This document shows positions 54,781 to 63,792 of a stretch of 64,000 nucleotides of DNA, piece after piece. Position 1 is the stretch's first letter. Every line of letters begins with the position of its first letter. The notes under the pieces were generated by a model. It saw nothing but the letters and a program-made list of their open reading frames with translations, was not told where the DNA came from and searched no databases. Origin of the DNA: Acinetobacter nosocomialis. GTDB lineage: Bacteria; Pseudomonadota; Gammaproteobacteria; Pseudomonadales; Moraxellaceae. Both the position numbers and the translations under genes were made by a program. The stretch spans positions 3,658,001 to 3,722,000 of the forward strand of contig CP107049.1 of NCBI GenBank assembly GCA_025736915.1, given 5' to 3'.

Positions 54781-55595
54781 TGATAAAAAATAAATATTTT
54801 CACTATCGTAGCACAGCTGCGCATCTCGCGGCACGATCAGGAGTTGTGTCGACTGGCTATTCAGAGCATAGCTCTTCGTTTTGCGCTCAGACAAAGTGTA
54901 GCTTTAAAGACCCTCACACTCGAAACATGGTTTCTCGTCTTGCGGCGCGATCGAGCAGTGTTCGATTAACTCGCGCCTCAGGATTTACGTTGGTTGAGTT
55001 GTTGGTTGCTATAGCTATCTTTGCGGTTTTATCTTTATTAGGGTGGAAAATTTTCGATTATCTACTCAAGGTTCGTGATCGCAACGCTGTACATGAAGTG
55101 CATTTATTTGAGTTACAAGACGCTTATCAACAAATCCTTCGTGATACTTTGCAAATTATTCCTCTATCGGCAAATCAGGGTGGACAACTTCATCCAGCTT
55201 TAGAAATCGATAATCAAATTTTGCGTTTTAGCAAAGCAGGGGTAACTGATCCTTTAAAACAAGGGCTCTCACCGTTTGAACGAATTGAGTATCGTTATGA
55301 TGCAGAACAAAAAAAACTATATCGTCTTAAATATACCAATTTAAATACTTCGAATAGGGAGCAGCCTTTATCAAGTACCTTGTTAAGTCAAGTTGATCAA
55401 TATCAAATTATGGTTTTGACTCCGCAAGAGGTAACAAAATGGCCCGAGGTTAATATTGATCCAACAAAGCCTAACGAGTTAAAAAAATTACCGAAAGGAA
55501 TAAAAATCCAACTTACAGTAGCGGGAGTAAGTTATGAATGGATCTATAGCTTAAATCAAGGCAACTTGGCCCTTTCTCAGCAAGGTGGTTCATAA
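54780..55595 (+). CDS. gspJ: Type II secretion minor pseudopilin GspJ with an unusually long leader
   Basis: Mature helix FTLVELLVAIAIFAVLSLLGW follows a cleavage Gly at residue 68, whereas GspJ leaders normally have about 5-15 residues. The extra stretch (about 54810-54972) is GC-richer than its surroundings and has the look of an inserted repeat. The ATG at 54780 is coupled to the gspI stop; an ATG at 54927 would give an 18-residue leader but lacks a ribosome site. The globular part after the helix reads normally (271 residues in all from 54780). Confidence 0.88.
   Translation: MIKNKYFHYRSTAAHLAARSGVVSTGYSEHSSSFCAQTKCSFKDPHTRNMVSRLAARSSSVRLTRASGFTLVELLVAIAIFAVLSLLGWKIFDYLLKVRDRNAVHEVHLFELQDAYQQILRDTLQIIPLSANQGGQLHPALEIDNQILRFSKAGVTDPLKQGLSPFERIEYRYDAEQKKLYRLKYTNLNTSNREQPLSSTLLSQVDQYQIMVLTPQEVTKWPEVNIDPTKPNELKKLPKGIKIQLTVAGVSYEWIYSLNQGNLALSQQGGS
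54810..54972 (+). repeat. Probable inserted repeat element inside the gspJ leader
   Basis: GC-rich stretch of about 160 bp in an AT-rich operon. It contains small hairpins (AGAGC at 54863-54867 with GCTCT at 54871-54875; GAAAC at 54922-54926 with GTTTC at 54930-54934) and two related segments translating to HLAARS and RLAARS. It is open in the gspJ frame. Edges are approximate. No second copy is seen in the window. Confidence 0.5.
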
Positions 55596-56551
55596 TGGCT
55601 ACTTATAAACACCAACGGGGTGTTGCTTTACTGACAATACTCATTATGGTTGCCTTAGCTACAATTTTAGCTGCTTCAATTGCTAAGCATCAAAATAATA
55701 CTATGGAAAATACGGCGTACTTAATGCGCCAAAATCAGTCTCTACTCTATGCGAAAAGTGCAGAAGCTTTTTTCTCGGAATTATTAATTCAAGATGCAAA
55801 TAATGCAGGTGGAGTGGATCATTTAAAGGAGACATGGGCTCAACCTATGCCGCCGTTTCCAGTGGACGACGGTTCTGTCTCTGGGCGTTTACTTGATGAA
55901 TCGGGTAAATTTAATTTAAATAATTTGACCAATGGGGACGGTGCCGTAAATGAAGACACTAAAAGTTGGTTCGAGCGTTTGCTCGTAAGAGTGGGTTTAC
56001 CTGCTGAGTTAAGTCAAGCTGTGATTGATTGGCAAGATCCAAATGATGAACCGGCTGGACCAATGGGAGCAGAAAGTAGTTATTATCAAGGTTTAGATCC
56101 AAGCTATATGGCTGCGAATACTAAATTTCATCGTATTGAAGAGTTAAAACTAGTTAGAGGCTTTGATGGGAAAAAATATGATCTGATCGCCCCATATATT
56201 TCTGCTTTACCAGAAAATACAAAGTTAAATATCAATACCGCTTCGCCATTGGTTTTGGCAAGTATTGATGAAAAATTAGATGTTGGGGCGATCGAAAAAG
56301 AATTGCAGGCACGACAGCAAAATTTGAAGTTCTTCCAAAATGTTGATGAATTATGGCAATTGAGTGCTTTTTCAACGGTTGATAGCCAAAAGAAAAAGCA
56401 GGCAAGTGGTCTTATTGATGTTAAATCCAACTTCTTTCAAGCACAAATTGAAGTTGTTCTAAACAATAGAAAGCGTCAGTTTACTAGTGCTTTAATACGA
56501 AAAGATAAGCAAGTATATGTCTATTCAAGAAGTTTGGCTCCATTTAACTAA
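55595..56551 (+). CDS. gspK: Type II secretion minor pseudopilin GspK
   Basis: 318 residues. Leader cut before VALLTILIMVALATILAAS, without Glu at position 5, which is the rule for GspK. The large domain with SAEAFF, GAESSYYQGLDP and KLNINTASPLVLASI matches the family. It caps the pseudopilus tip. Last gene of the gspHIJK set; other gsp genes are not in the window. Confidence 0.93.
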   Translation: MATYKHQRGVALLTILIMVALATILAASIAKHQNNTMENTAYLMRQNQSLLYAKSAEAFFSELLIQDANNAGGVDHLKETWAQPMPPFPVDDGSVSGRLLDESGKFNLNNLTNGDGAVNEDTKSWFERLLVRVGLPAELSQAVIDWQDPNDEPAGPMGAESSYYQGLDPSYMAANTKFHRIEELKLVRGFDGKKYDLIAPYISALPENTKLNINTASPLVLASIDEKLDVGAIEKELQARQQNLKFFQNVDELWQLSAFSTVDSQKKKQASGLIDVKSNFFQAQIEVVLNNRKRQFTSALIRKDKQVYVYSRSLAPFN

Positions 56552-56742
56552 ATAAATTTATTGATATTTTTTTTGAGTCTGTAATACTTGAAACTTATTA
56601 ATAAAAGGGATGGGGTCATATTTCTGTATAGACAGTATTTAAAGTAAAAATCAATATCTTCAAAATTCCTTCACATCTCTTATCATACTTTTTGCTAATT
56701 GTTTCTATTTGAAAAGTGGTGCGAAGTTTTTATCTTTTGCTT

Positions 56743-56748
56743 TATAAT
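56743..56748 (+). promoter_or_regulatory. Probable -10 box upstream of queD
   Basis: TATAAT 32 bases before the queD ATG. The -35 region (about TGCGAA) is weak. It suggests queD has its own promoter after the long gsp operon. Confidence 0.4.
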
Positions 56749-56780
56749 AATGTTCTTAGAAGGAATGATCGATTTGGCAC

Positions 56781-57377
56781 ATGTTAATTCGTAAGTTATT
56801 TAAGTTTGAAAATGCACATATAGTACGTAACTGTACATCGGATCGTTGTAAGCGATCGATTCATGGGCATAGTTATAAAGTCGAGTTATTACTTAAAGCT
56901 TCGAAATTAGATCATGGACAAATGGTATATGATTTTGGACTATTAAAAGGTGTCATTAAGGACCTTTTTGATAGTTTTGATCATGCGATTTGTTTCTGGG
57001 AAAAAGATGATCCGCAATATATCGATGCTTGTAAAACTTTTAGTGCACGTTGGATTTCTTTACCGGTGTCGCCATCAGCCGAGCAATTTTCTCGTATCTT
57101 CTTCTATCTAGCTCAGCAAGTATTAAAATCAACCGTCACCCAAAACGGGGAAGGCGATGTTGAAGTTTATTCAGTGATTGTTCATGAAACCGATACGGGG
57201 TATGCCCAAAGTTTCCTTGAAGATATTCAAAATGAACAAATGGGGTTATTAAACCTTGAAGGAATTGTTTTTTCAGAACAAGTTCAATCTGAATGGACTG
57301 ATCCACAAATGTATGAAAATTTAAAACAAGGGATTAAGTTTCAGAATCCACATGTTAACTTACAAGTAGAAGTGTAA
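56781..57377 (+). CDS. queD: 6-carboxytetrahydropterin synthase-like protein (QueD/PTPS family)
   Basis: Converts dihydroneopterin triphosphate to 6-carboxytetrahydropterin in queuosine and deazapurine synthesis. Zinc His residues lie in FENAHIV and SIHGHSYK, with a Cys near (NCTSDRCKR). The length of 198 residues is well above the usual 120-140; the extra C-terminal part (EDIQNEQMGLLNLEGIVFSE) is of unknown role. The symbol is by family. Confidence 0.82.
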   Translation: MLIRKLFKFENAHIVRNCTSDRCKRSIHGHSYKVELLLKASKLDHGQMVYDFGLLKGVIKDLFDSFDHAICFWEKDDPQYIDACKTFSARWISLPVSPSAEQFSRIFFYLAQQVLKSTVTQNGEGDVEVYSVIVHETDTGYAQSFLEDIQNEQMGLLNLEGIVFSEQVQSEWTDPQMYENLKQGIKFQNPHVNLQVEV

Positions 57378-57426
57378 GTTAACTTACTTTTGTTTTAGAA
57401 ATGAAAATTGATCTAGGATGACATTA

Positions 57427-58140
57427 ATGCAATTAACTGAGCAACAGCAAGACAAACTCAGTAAAGTTCAATTAGAAGAAAGCTGGAAAAGATCATTAAC
57501 TCCATTTTTGCTGAGTCCTTATATGGATAGTTTGCGAGACTTTCTGTTCCAACAGAAGCAGGCTCAAAAAACAATATATCCACCAAGTAAACAAATTTTT
57601 AGTGCTTTAAATATTACGCCGTTAGACCATGTGAAAGTCGTTATTTTAGGTCAAGATCCATATCATGGACCTAATCAGGCAAATGGCTTAAGTTTCTCTG
57701 TGCAAAGAGGTGTTGCATTACCTCCATCTTTGCGTAATATTTTTCATGAGTTAAATACAGATTTAGGTGTACCAGTTTCACGCCATGGTGATTTAACCAA
57801 ATGGGCCGAGCAAGGTGTACTTTTATTAAACAGTGTACTTACTGTAGAAGCAGGACAGCCCACATCACATCAAAAACAAGGTTGGGAAGAGTTTACTGAC
57901 GCAGTAATTGATGTTTTAAATGAACAACGCGAACACATAGTTTTTATTTTATGGGGTGCTTATGCACAACGTAAAGGACAACGTATAAATAGAGAAAAAC
58001 ACTTAGTTTTAACTGCTGCACATCCATCACCACTTGCGGCTAATCGTGGTGGTTTCTTTGGATGTAAAGTGTTTTCAAAAACAAATCAATATTTGAAACA
58101 ACATGGCATTGAGCCCATAGACTGGCAATTGGACGCATGA
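57427..58140 (+). CDS. ung: Uracil-DNA glycosylase
   Basis: Removes uracil from DNA. Family 1 motifs: ILGQDPYHGPNQANGLSFSV (catalytic Asp, water-activating loop) and AAHPSPLAANRGGF. About 237 residues with the ATG at 57427, which has an AGGA site about 8 bases upstream; an in-frame ATG at 57418 sits against that site. Overlaps the next gene by 4 bases. Confidence 0.97.
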   Translation: MQLTEQQQDKLSKVQLEESWKRSLTPFLLSPYMDSLRDFLFQQKQAQKTIYPPSKQIFSALNITPLDHVKVVILGQDPYHGPNQANGLSFSVQRGVALPPSLRNIFHELNTDLGVPVSRHGDLTKWAEQGVLLLNSVLTVEAGQPTSHQKQGWEEFTDAVIDVLNEQREHIVFILWGAYAQRKGQRINREKHLVLTAAHPSPLAANRGGFFGCKVFSKTNQYLKQHGIEPIDWQLDA

Positions 58141-59261
58141 TGAACTCTCCCAATGTAAATAGCTATCATCCGGATTTGGTAGTAGAAGAAGCGAAAAATG
58201 GTTGGCGTATCGTACGTTTGAATCGACCTAAATCATTACATGCTTTAGATGAATCAATCGTAACGGCTTTATTACGAGTATTTGAAGACTTCCGTGATGA
58301 TGAGCGAGTAAAAGCAATTTGGTTGGATTCGACAACACCAAAAGCTTTTTGTGCAGGCGGAGATGTACGCAAATTACGTCAGCTGGTCATTAATCAAGAA
58401 GTAGAAGCAGCAAATAAGTTTTTCCAGCAAGAATATGCTTTGGATTTACTTTTGCATAACTATGCTAAACCAGTTGTTGTATGGGGCGAAGGTTATGTAA
58501 TGGGTGGCGGGCTAGGCTTGTTCATGGCAGCACCATTCCGTTTAGTTACGCCATACTCACGTTTAGCAATGCCTGAAATTAACATCGGTCTATATCCGGA
58601 TGTTGGAGCAAGCCGTTTCCTTGCTGACCGTGGTCAAATTGGTTTATTTACTGGTTTGACAGGTTCTATCATGACTGCTGCTGGGGCATATAGTATTGGT
58701 TGGGCGACACATATTTGTGAAGCACAACGTGATAATGTTCTGCAAAAAGTACTCAATATTAATTGGGCTCACTATCCTGCAGGTGATTTTCGTGCGATTG
58801 ACGATACTTTAAATAGTTTGCATCGTCCTGTGGCAGCTGGACCTTTGCAAAATTCATTAGATGTTATTCATAGCGTTTGTCGTGGTTCAAGTTTTGAACA
58901 GGACTATCAAGCCATCGTAAGCTTACGTGATGCAAGCAGTGATTGGTTGCGTCAAGCCAGTGAAAACTTACAAAAGGGTTCACCGAGCACAGCGGCTATT
59001 ACTTGGTTGTTATGGCAATGGGGTAAACAAGTACATTCTTGGGACGAAGTTTTTGATCTAGAAGCGCAAATCTCTGAATGGAAAATTCGTCACCCTGATT
59101 TTGTGGAAGGTGTACGTGCTCGCTTAGTTGATAAAGATTTATCACCAGAATGGAAAGCATGTGAAGACCTTACATTAAGAGGTATTTTGGCTGATGATCC
59201 GCCAATAACGACTATTGATAGCTGGAATGCATTACTTAGACAATATGGCGTAGTTTCATAA
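58137..59261 (+). CDS. Enoyl-CoA hydratase-fold protein, 3-hydroxyisobutyryl-CoA hydrolase-like
   Basis: 374 residues of the crotonase superfamily. FCAGGDVRKL forms the oxyanion hole and MPEINIGLYPDVGASRFLADR carries the Glu and Asp that mark 3-hydroxyisobutyryl-CoA hydrolases (valine catabolism). The C-terminal third fits HIBCH-type proteins. No valine genes adjoin it, so the substrate is uncertain. It starts inside the ung stop. Confidence 0.88.
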   Translation: MMNSPNVNSYHPDLVVEEAKNGWRIVRLNRPKSLHALDESIVTALLRVFEDFRDDERVKAIWLDSTTPKAFCAGGDVRKLRQLVINQEVEAANKFFQQEYALDLLLHNYAKPVVVWGEGYVMGGGLGLFMAAPFRLVTPYSRLAMPEINIGLYPDVGASRFLADRGQIGLFTGLTGSIMTAAGAYSIGWATHICEAQRDNVLQKVLNINWAHYPAGDFRAIDDTLNSLHRPVAAGPLQNSLDVIHSVCRGSSFEQDYQAIVSLRDASSDWLRQASENLQKGSPSTAAITWLLWQWGKQVHSWDEVFDLEAQISEWKIRHPDFVEGVRARLVDKDLSPEWKACEDLTLRGILADDPPITTIDSWNALLRQYGVVS

Positions 59262-59268
59262 TAAATAA

Positions 59269-59772
59269 ATGTCTAAATTTAGTGATGAGTACTGGATGCA
59301 GCTTGCTTACGAGCAAGCTGAATTAGCAGCCAAGCAGGGTGAAATTCCTGTTGGGGCTGTAATCGTAAGTCAAAATAAATTAATTGGAGCTGGTTTTAAT
59401 GCTCCAATTGGTTTGTCTGATCCTACTGCCCATGCGGAAATCCAAGCTATTCGTTCGGCTTGTGAGACATTGAAAAATTATCGTTTACCCGAAGATGCGA
59501 CTTTATATGTTACGCTTGAGCCATGCACAATGTGTGTAGGTGCTCTAGTGCATGCAAGGATTAAACACGTTGTATTTGGGACAACAGAGCCTAAAGCTGG
59601 TTCACTCGTGAGTGCACGTCAACTATTAGAACATGGTTATTACAACCATAAATTTACTTTTGAGCATGGATGTTTACATGAAAAATGTGCTCAACAGTTA
59701 AGTCTTTTTTTTAAGCAAAGACGTGAACAAAAGAAACAAGAGAAGCAACAAAAAACGTCCTTAAATGATTAA
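59269..59772 (+). CDS. tadA: tRNA adenosine(34) deaminase TadA
   Basis: Deaminates A34 to inosine in tRNA-Arg(ACG), an essential step. Zinc motifs PTAHAEIQAI (His and catalytic Glu) and EPCTMCVGALVHARI are clear. 167 residues with a lysine-rich tail. The gene lies 7 bases after the preceding hydrolase gene. Confidence 0.95.
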   Translation: MSKFSDEYWMQLAYEQAELAAKQGEIPVGAVIVSQNKLIGAGFNAPIGLSDPTAHAEIQAIRSACETLKNYRLPEDATLYVTLEPCTMCVGALVHARIKHVVFGTTEPKAGSLVSARQLLEHGYYNHKFTFEHGCLHEKCAQQLSLFFKQRREQKKQEKQQKTSLND

Positions 59773-59841
59773 AAAATGTCATAGGGTTATGGCAAACTAG
59801 CGCCGTTTCATTGACATGATTTATTTAAATAAGGAACTTTC

Positions 59842-60282
59842 ATGCGTAATGTAATTACTATACAAAAAGAATTTAATGCTCCTCTTAGTGATGTATTTAA
59901 CCTGCTTTCTAAACATGCAACTTACAACAAGGCATTTGCTCCACTACAAGTTGTGCGTGTGAAAGACTCGGCAGATCCTGAAAGACCAGATGGAGTTGGT
60001 TCTGTTCGTCGTATGGGGTTTGGTGCGATTAAACCGCTTAAAGAAGAAATCACTCATCTCGAAGAAAACAAGCGTATTGAATATAAATTGATTGATAATC
60101 GTTTAGTTAAACACCATTTAGGTCGTATCGAGTTTTCTGAAATTACCCCATATATTACTTTGGTTACTTATCGTATCGAATTAACGGCAAAAGCCCCCGT
60201 TGTAAGTAAATTAATTCTTGCACAGCTAAAACTAGCGATTACACTAGGCTTTTCGAGATTAGCTAAAGCATTTGCTTCTTAG
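59842..60282 (+). CDS. SRPBCC (START-like) family protein
   Basis: 146 residues with a helix-grip fold: [25 protein letters not shown] at the start, an amphipathic last helix ([23 protein letters not shown]). Family binds lipids or hydrophobic ligands, or acts as an SnoaL-like or polyketide-cyclase-like protein. The stop lies 10 bases before the cmk ATG. No role can be given from sequence. Confidence 0.8.
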   Translation: MRNVITIQKEFNAPLSDVFNLLSKHATYNKAFAPLQVVRVKDSADPERPDGVGSVRRMGFGAIKPLKEEITHLEENKRIEYKLIDNRLVKHHLGRIEFSEITPYITLVTYRIELTAKAPVVSKLILAQLKLAITLGFSRLAKAFAS

Positions 60283-60292
60283 TGAGAGTTCA

Positions 60293-60979
60293 ATGACAGT
60301 TCAAATTATTACTATTGATGGTCCGAGTGGTTCGGGTAAAGGAACATTAGCGGCAAAACTTGCTGCATATTATCAATTTCATTTACTTGACTCTGGCGCC
60401 TTGTATCGTTTGTTAGGGTTGTCATTACATAAACATGATTTATTGGAAAAATTAGATAGCCATTTAGATGAGTGTGTGAATTATGCTCGTCAGCTTAATA
60501 TCAAGTTTGAAACTTCACCTGAGGGAACATTGGTTTTCCTTGATGGAGAAGATGTATCGCAAACCATCCGCACAGAGCGAGTTGGTGAATATGCATCTAA
60601 AGTTGCTGCAATCCCTGAGCTAAGACAAGCGCTCTTTGATCGTCAAAGAGCATTTGCACAAACTCCAGGTTTAGTTGCAGATGGCCGAGATATGGCAACA
60701 TCAATTTTCCCGGAAGCCAATGCAAAAATTTACCTAACAGCTTCAGCTGAGTCTCGTGCTGAGCGAAGAGTAAAACAGTTGCAGGGCATGGGTCTAGATG
60801 CTAAAATAAACGACATTTTAGCTAATATACAAGCGCGTGACAAAAGAGATATGGAGCGAGAAGTTGCTCCTCTCAAGCCAGCCGCAGATGCTTATATTAT
60901 TGATAGTTCGGAATTAACGATCGATCAAGTATTTAAGTTAATGGTTGATTATGTCAATAGCCGTACTGTTAGCAACTAA
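60293..60979 (+). CDS. cmk: Cytidylate kinase
   Basis: Phosphorylates CMP and dCMP. The P-loop is [27 protein letters not shown] and [15 protein letters not shown] bind the CMP. 228 residues with the ATG at 60293 (GAGAG site nearby). cmk just before rpsA is an arrangement found widely in bacteria. Confidence 0.97.
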   Translation: MTVQIITIDGPSGSGKGTLAAKLAAYYQFHLLDSGALYRLLGLSLHKHDLLEKLDSHLDECVNYARQLNIKFETSPEGTLVFLDGEDVSQTIRTERVGEYASKVAAIPELRQALFDRQRAFAQTPGLVADGRDMATSIFPEANAKIYLTASAESRAERRVKQLQGMGLDAKINDILANIQARDKRDMEREVAPLKPAADAYIIDSSELTIDQVFKLMVDYVNSRTVSN

Positions 60980-61083
60980 GATTATCAGTTGACGCATAGC
61001 TTGATCAGTCTATAAAGACTATGTTGATACTTAACTAAACCGGCCTTGTCTGATCCAAGACCGCTGAATTTATCAGGTATATC

Positions 61084-62757
61084 ATGACCGAATCTTTTGC
61101 AGCCCTCTTTGAAGAAAGTGAATTAAACCTCAACGTTGAAAAGGGTGCAGTCATCCAAGGTGTTGTTGTAAACATCGATAGCGACTGGGTTACTGTTGAC
61201 ACTGGCCTTAAATCAGAAGGCATTGTTGATCGTGCTGAATTTTTAAATGAACAACGTGAACTTGAAGTTCAGGTTGGCGATACTGTTGACGTAGTTGTTG
61301 AAGCTCTTGACAACGGTATGGGTCAAACAGTTTTATCACGTGAAAAAGCTAAACGTGCTGAAACTTGGACTAAACTTGAAAAAATCTTTGAAGATGGCGA
61401 AATCGTTACTGGTGTTATCTCTGGTAAAGTTAAAGGCGGTTTCACTGTTGACATCGGTCCTGTTCGTGCGTTCTTACCAGGTTCATTAGTTGACACTCGT
61501 CCTATCCGTGACACTACTCACCTTGAAGGTAAAGAGTTAGAGTTTAAAGTAATCAAACTTGATGCTAAACGTAACAACGTTGTTGTATCTCGTCGTGCTG
61601 TTATGGAAGCTGAATCTTCTGCTGACCGTGAAGCATTACTTGCTCAACTTGAAGAAGGTCAAACAGTTACAGGTACTATCAAGAACCTTACTGATTACGG
61701 TGCATTCGTTGATCTTGGCGGTATTGATGGTCTTCTTCATATCACAGATATGGCTTGGAAGCGTATCAAGCACCCTTCAGAAGTTGTTGAAGTTGGTCAA
61801 GAAGTTACTGTTAAAGTACTTAAATTTGACCGTGAGCGTAACCGCGTATCTTTAGGCCTTAAACAATTAGGCGAAGATCCATGGTTAGCGATCATGAGCC
61901 GTTACCCTAAAGGTTCTATCGTTAAAGCACGTGTTACTAACTTAACTGACTACGGTTGTTTCGCTGAAATCGCTGAAGGTGTTGAAGGTTTAGTTCACGT
62001 TTCTGAAATGGACCACACTAACAAAAACATCCACCCATCTAAAGTTGTTCAGATCGGTGACGAAGTTGATGTTATGGTTCTTGAAGTTGACGAAGAACGT
62101 CGTCGTATCAGCCTTGGTATCAAACAAACTCGTGCTAACCCATGGGAAGAGTTTGCTAAGTCTCATGAGAAAGGCGAAAAAGTTTCAGGTACAATCAAGT
62201 CTATCACTGACTTCGGTATCTTCATTGGTTTAAATGGCGGTATCGACGGTCTAGTTCACTTGTCTGATATTTCTTGGAACGAACAAGGCGAAGAAGCTAT
62301 CCGTCGTTACAAGAAAGGTGACACTGTTGAAGCAGTTATCTTGTCTGTAGACGCTGAAGGTAACCGTATCAGCCTTGGTATCAAGCAATTGAACAGCGAT
62401 CCGTTCAATGATTTCTTAGCTGCTAACGAACGTGGTGCTTTAGTTAAAGGTACTGTGACTGCAGTTGATGCTCGTGGCGCAACTGTTAAGTTAGCTGACG
62501 AAGTAGAAGCTACTCTTAAAGCTTCTGAAATCAACCGTGACCGCGTTGAAGATGCGACTAAATTCTTAGAAGTTGGTCAAGAAGTTGAAGCGAAAATCAT
62601 CAACGTTGATCGTAAATCTCGCTCTATCAACTTGTCTATCAAAGCGAAAGACGAAGCTGAAGAGAAAGAAGCAGTTGCTAACTTACGTACAGCATCAGCT
62701 TCTCAAGAAAATGGTCCTAAGACTATTGGTGACTTGATCAAAGCACAAATGAAGTAA
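61084..62757 (+). CDS. rpsA: 30S ribosomal protein S1
   Basis: Binds mRNA at the 30S platform. 557 residues with six S1 (OB-fold) domains, roughly at residues 20-88, 105-172, 190-260, 277-347, 364-434 and 450-520, with the repeated cores (for example [16 protein letters not shown] and [13 protein letters not shown]). Strong codon bias for Acinetobacter, as expected of a highly expressed gene. The 104-base leader may host autoregulation by S1. Followed by two tandem hairpins. Confidence 0.98.
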   Translation: MTESFAALFEESELNLNVEKGAVIQGVVVNIDSDWVTVDTGLKSEGIVDRAEFLNEQRELEVQVGDTVDVVVEALDNGMGQTVLSREKAKRAETWTKLEKIFEDGEIVTGVISGKVKGGFTVDIGPVRAFLPGSLVDTRPIRDTTHLEGKELEFKVIKLDAKRNNVVVSRRAVMEAESSADREALLAQLEEGQTVTGTIKNLTDYGAFVDLGGIDGLLHITDMAWKRIKHPSEVVEVGQEVTVKVLKFDRERNRVSLGLKQLGEDPWLAIMSRYPKGSIVKARVTNLTDYGCFAEIAEGVEGLVHVSEMDHTNKNIHPSKVVQIGDEVDVMVLEVDEERRRISLGIKQTRANPWEEFAKSHEKGEKVSGTIKSITDFGIFIGLNGGIDGLVHLSDISWNEQGEEAIRRYKKGDTVEAVILSVDAEGNRISLGIKQLNSDPFNDFLAANERGALVKGTVTAVDARGATVKLADEVEATLKASEINRDRVEDATKFLEVGQEVEAKIINVDRKSRSINLSIKAKDEAEEKEAVANLRTASASQENGPKTIGDLIKAQMK

Positions 62758-62769
62758 TAAGGTAACAAA

Positions 62770-62796
62770 GTACAGTTTCATGTAACGAAATTGTAC
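62770..62796 (+). terminator. First hairpin after rpsA (intrinsic terminator)
   Basis: GTACAGTTTC (62770-62779) pairs with GAAATTGTAC (62787-62796) with one G-T pair, 7-base loop, followed by TTTTT. Confidence 0.9.
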
Positions 62797-62815
62797 TTTT
62801 TATACAAATTACTGT

Positions 62816-62854
62816 AAACGGTAGCGTAGTATTCAACATACTGCGCTACCGTTT
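62816..62854 (+). terminator. Second, longer hairpin after rpsA
   Basis: A 16-base stem (62816-62831 with 62839-62854, one wobble pair) and 7-base loop, then TTTTG. It stands 20 bases after the first and lies just before ihfB. Confidence 0.85.
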
Positions 62855-62913
62855 TGTATTTAAACAGGTTATTATCAAACGACTTAGAGTAGTAATAAAT
62901 AACGAGGTCGTAG

Positions 62914-63216
62914 ATGACTACTGAAGCTCTTAATAAGTCTGATTTGATTGAACGCATTGCGCTAAAAAATCCACACTTGGCTGAACCATTAGTGGAAGAA
63001 GCGGTTAAAATCATGATTGATCAAATGATCGAAGCTCTTTCGACTGACAATCGTATTGAAATCCGTGGTTTTGGTAGCTTTGCTTTACACCACCGTGAAC
63101 CTAGAGTTGGTCGCAACCCAAAAACAGGTAAGTCAGTAGATGTTGCAGCTAAGGCTGTTCCACATTTTAAACCAGGTAAAGCACTCCGTGATGCAGTGAA
63201 TGAATCTGGAAAATAA
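62914..63216 (+). CDS. ihfB: Integration host factor beta subunit
   Basis: Sequence-specific DNA-bending protein, 100 residues. The beta-arm block [22 protein letters not shown] is typical and includes the Pro that intercalates in the DNA. IHF aids recombination, replication and transcription. It follows rpsA as in E. coli. Confidence 0.97.
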   Translation: MTTEALNKSDLIERIALKNPHLAEPLVEEAVKIMIDQMIEALSTDNRIEIRGFGSFALHHREPRVGRNPKTGKSVDVAAKAVPHFKPGKALRDAVNESGK

Positions 63217-63234
63217 ATAAAACTCATAAGTGGG

Positions 63235-63606
63235 GTGCCTATGCGTTATATTCTAATTGCATTACTCATTATTGTATTTGGCTATTCTTTAGCACTTGTT
63301 TTGCAGAACCCAACAGAACTTCCTGTTGATTTATTATTTACTCAAGTTCCTGCAATGCGTTTAGGTTTATTATTGCTGCTTACCTTGGCGCTTGGAATTG
63401 TAGTTGGACTTTTATTGGGTGTACAAGTTTTCCGCGTTTTTCAAAAAGGTTGGGAAATTAAGCGCCTTAGAAAAGATATTGATCATTTGAGAAAAGAACA
63501 AATTCAAAGTGCTCAATTGGCAGCAGCAGAAGCAGCTGCAAATGTAAGACATGAAAAAACTGTGGTAGATATTTATCCCCAAGATAAAAACTCTACTCCG
63601 TTATAA
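63235..63606 (+). CDS. lapA: LapA domain (DUF1049) membrane protein
   Basis: 123 residues: two membrane helices (about 3-22 and 42-66) around the DUF1049 motif, then a helical, Lys/Glu-rich tail (RKDIDHLRKEQIQSAQLAAAEAAA). In E. coli LapA and LapB control LpxC turnover and so LPS amounts. The gene follows ihfB as expected, but no lapB follows. Confidence 0.9.
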   Translation: MPMRYILIALLIIVFGYSLALVLQNPTELPVDLLFTQVPAMRLGLLLLLTLALGIVVGLLLGVQVFRVFQKGWEIKRLRKDIDHLRKEQIQSAQLAAAEAAANVRHEKTVVDIYPQDKNSTPL

Positions 63607-63792
63607 TTATTCTTGGTACTACTCTTTATCTAGGTATAAAGAGTAGTATTTTGCTTCCTATATTTCCTCATTATCTATCAAATTTAAAATCAATATTTTC
63701 TTATTCAAAAACTTGTCTCAATAGATTTCTTTATTAGTAGCTGACTTGTCTATTATAATAGCCCTGATTTTATATGATGGAAGAAAGTCTCT

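Noticed and set aside
61332..61347. Sequence resembling parS (central TCACGTGAAA) in rpsA
   Set aside because: It matches 13 of 16 positions of the usual parS, but it encodes conserved S1 residues (Leu-Ser-Arg-Glu-Lys) and one such partial match in 64 kb could be chance.
61295..62534. Several open frames on both strands inside rpsA
   Set aside because: They arise from the repeated, biased codons of rpsA and have no ribosome sites or sensible composition.
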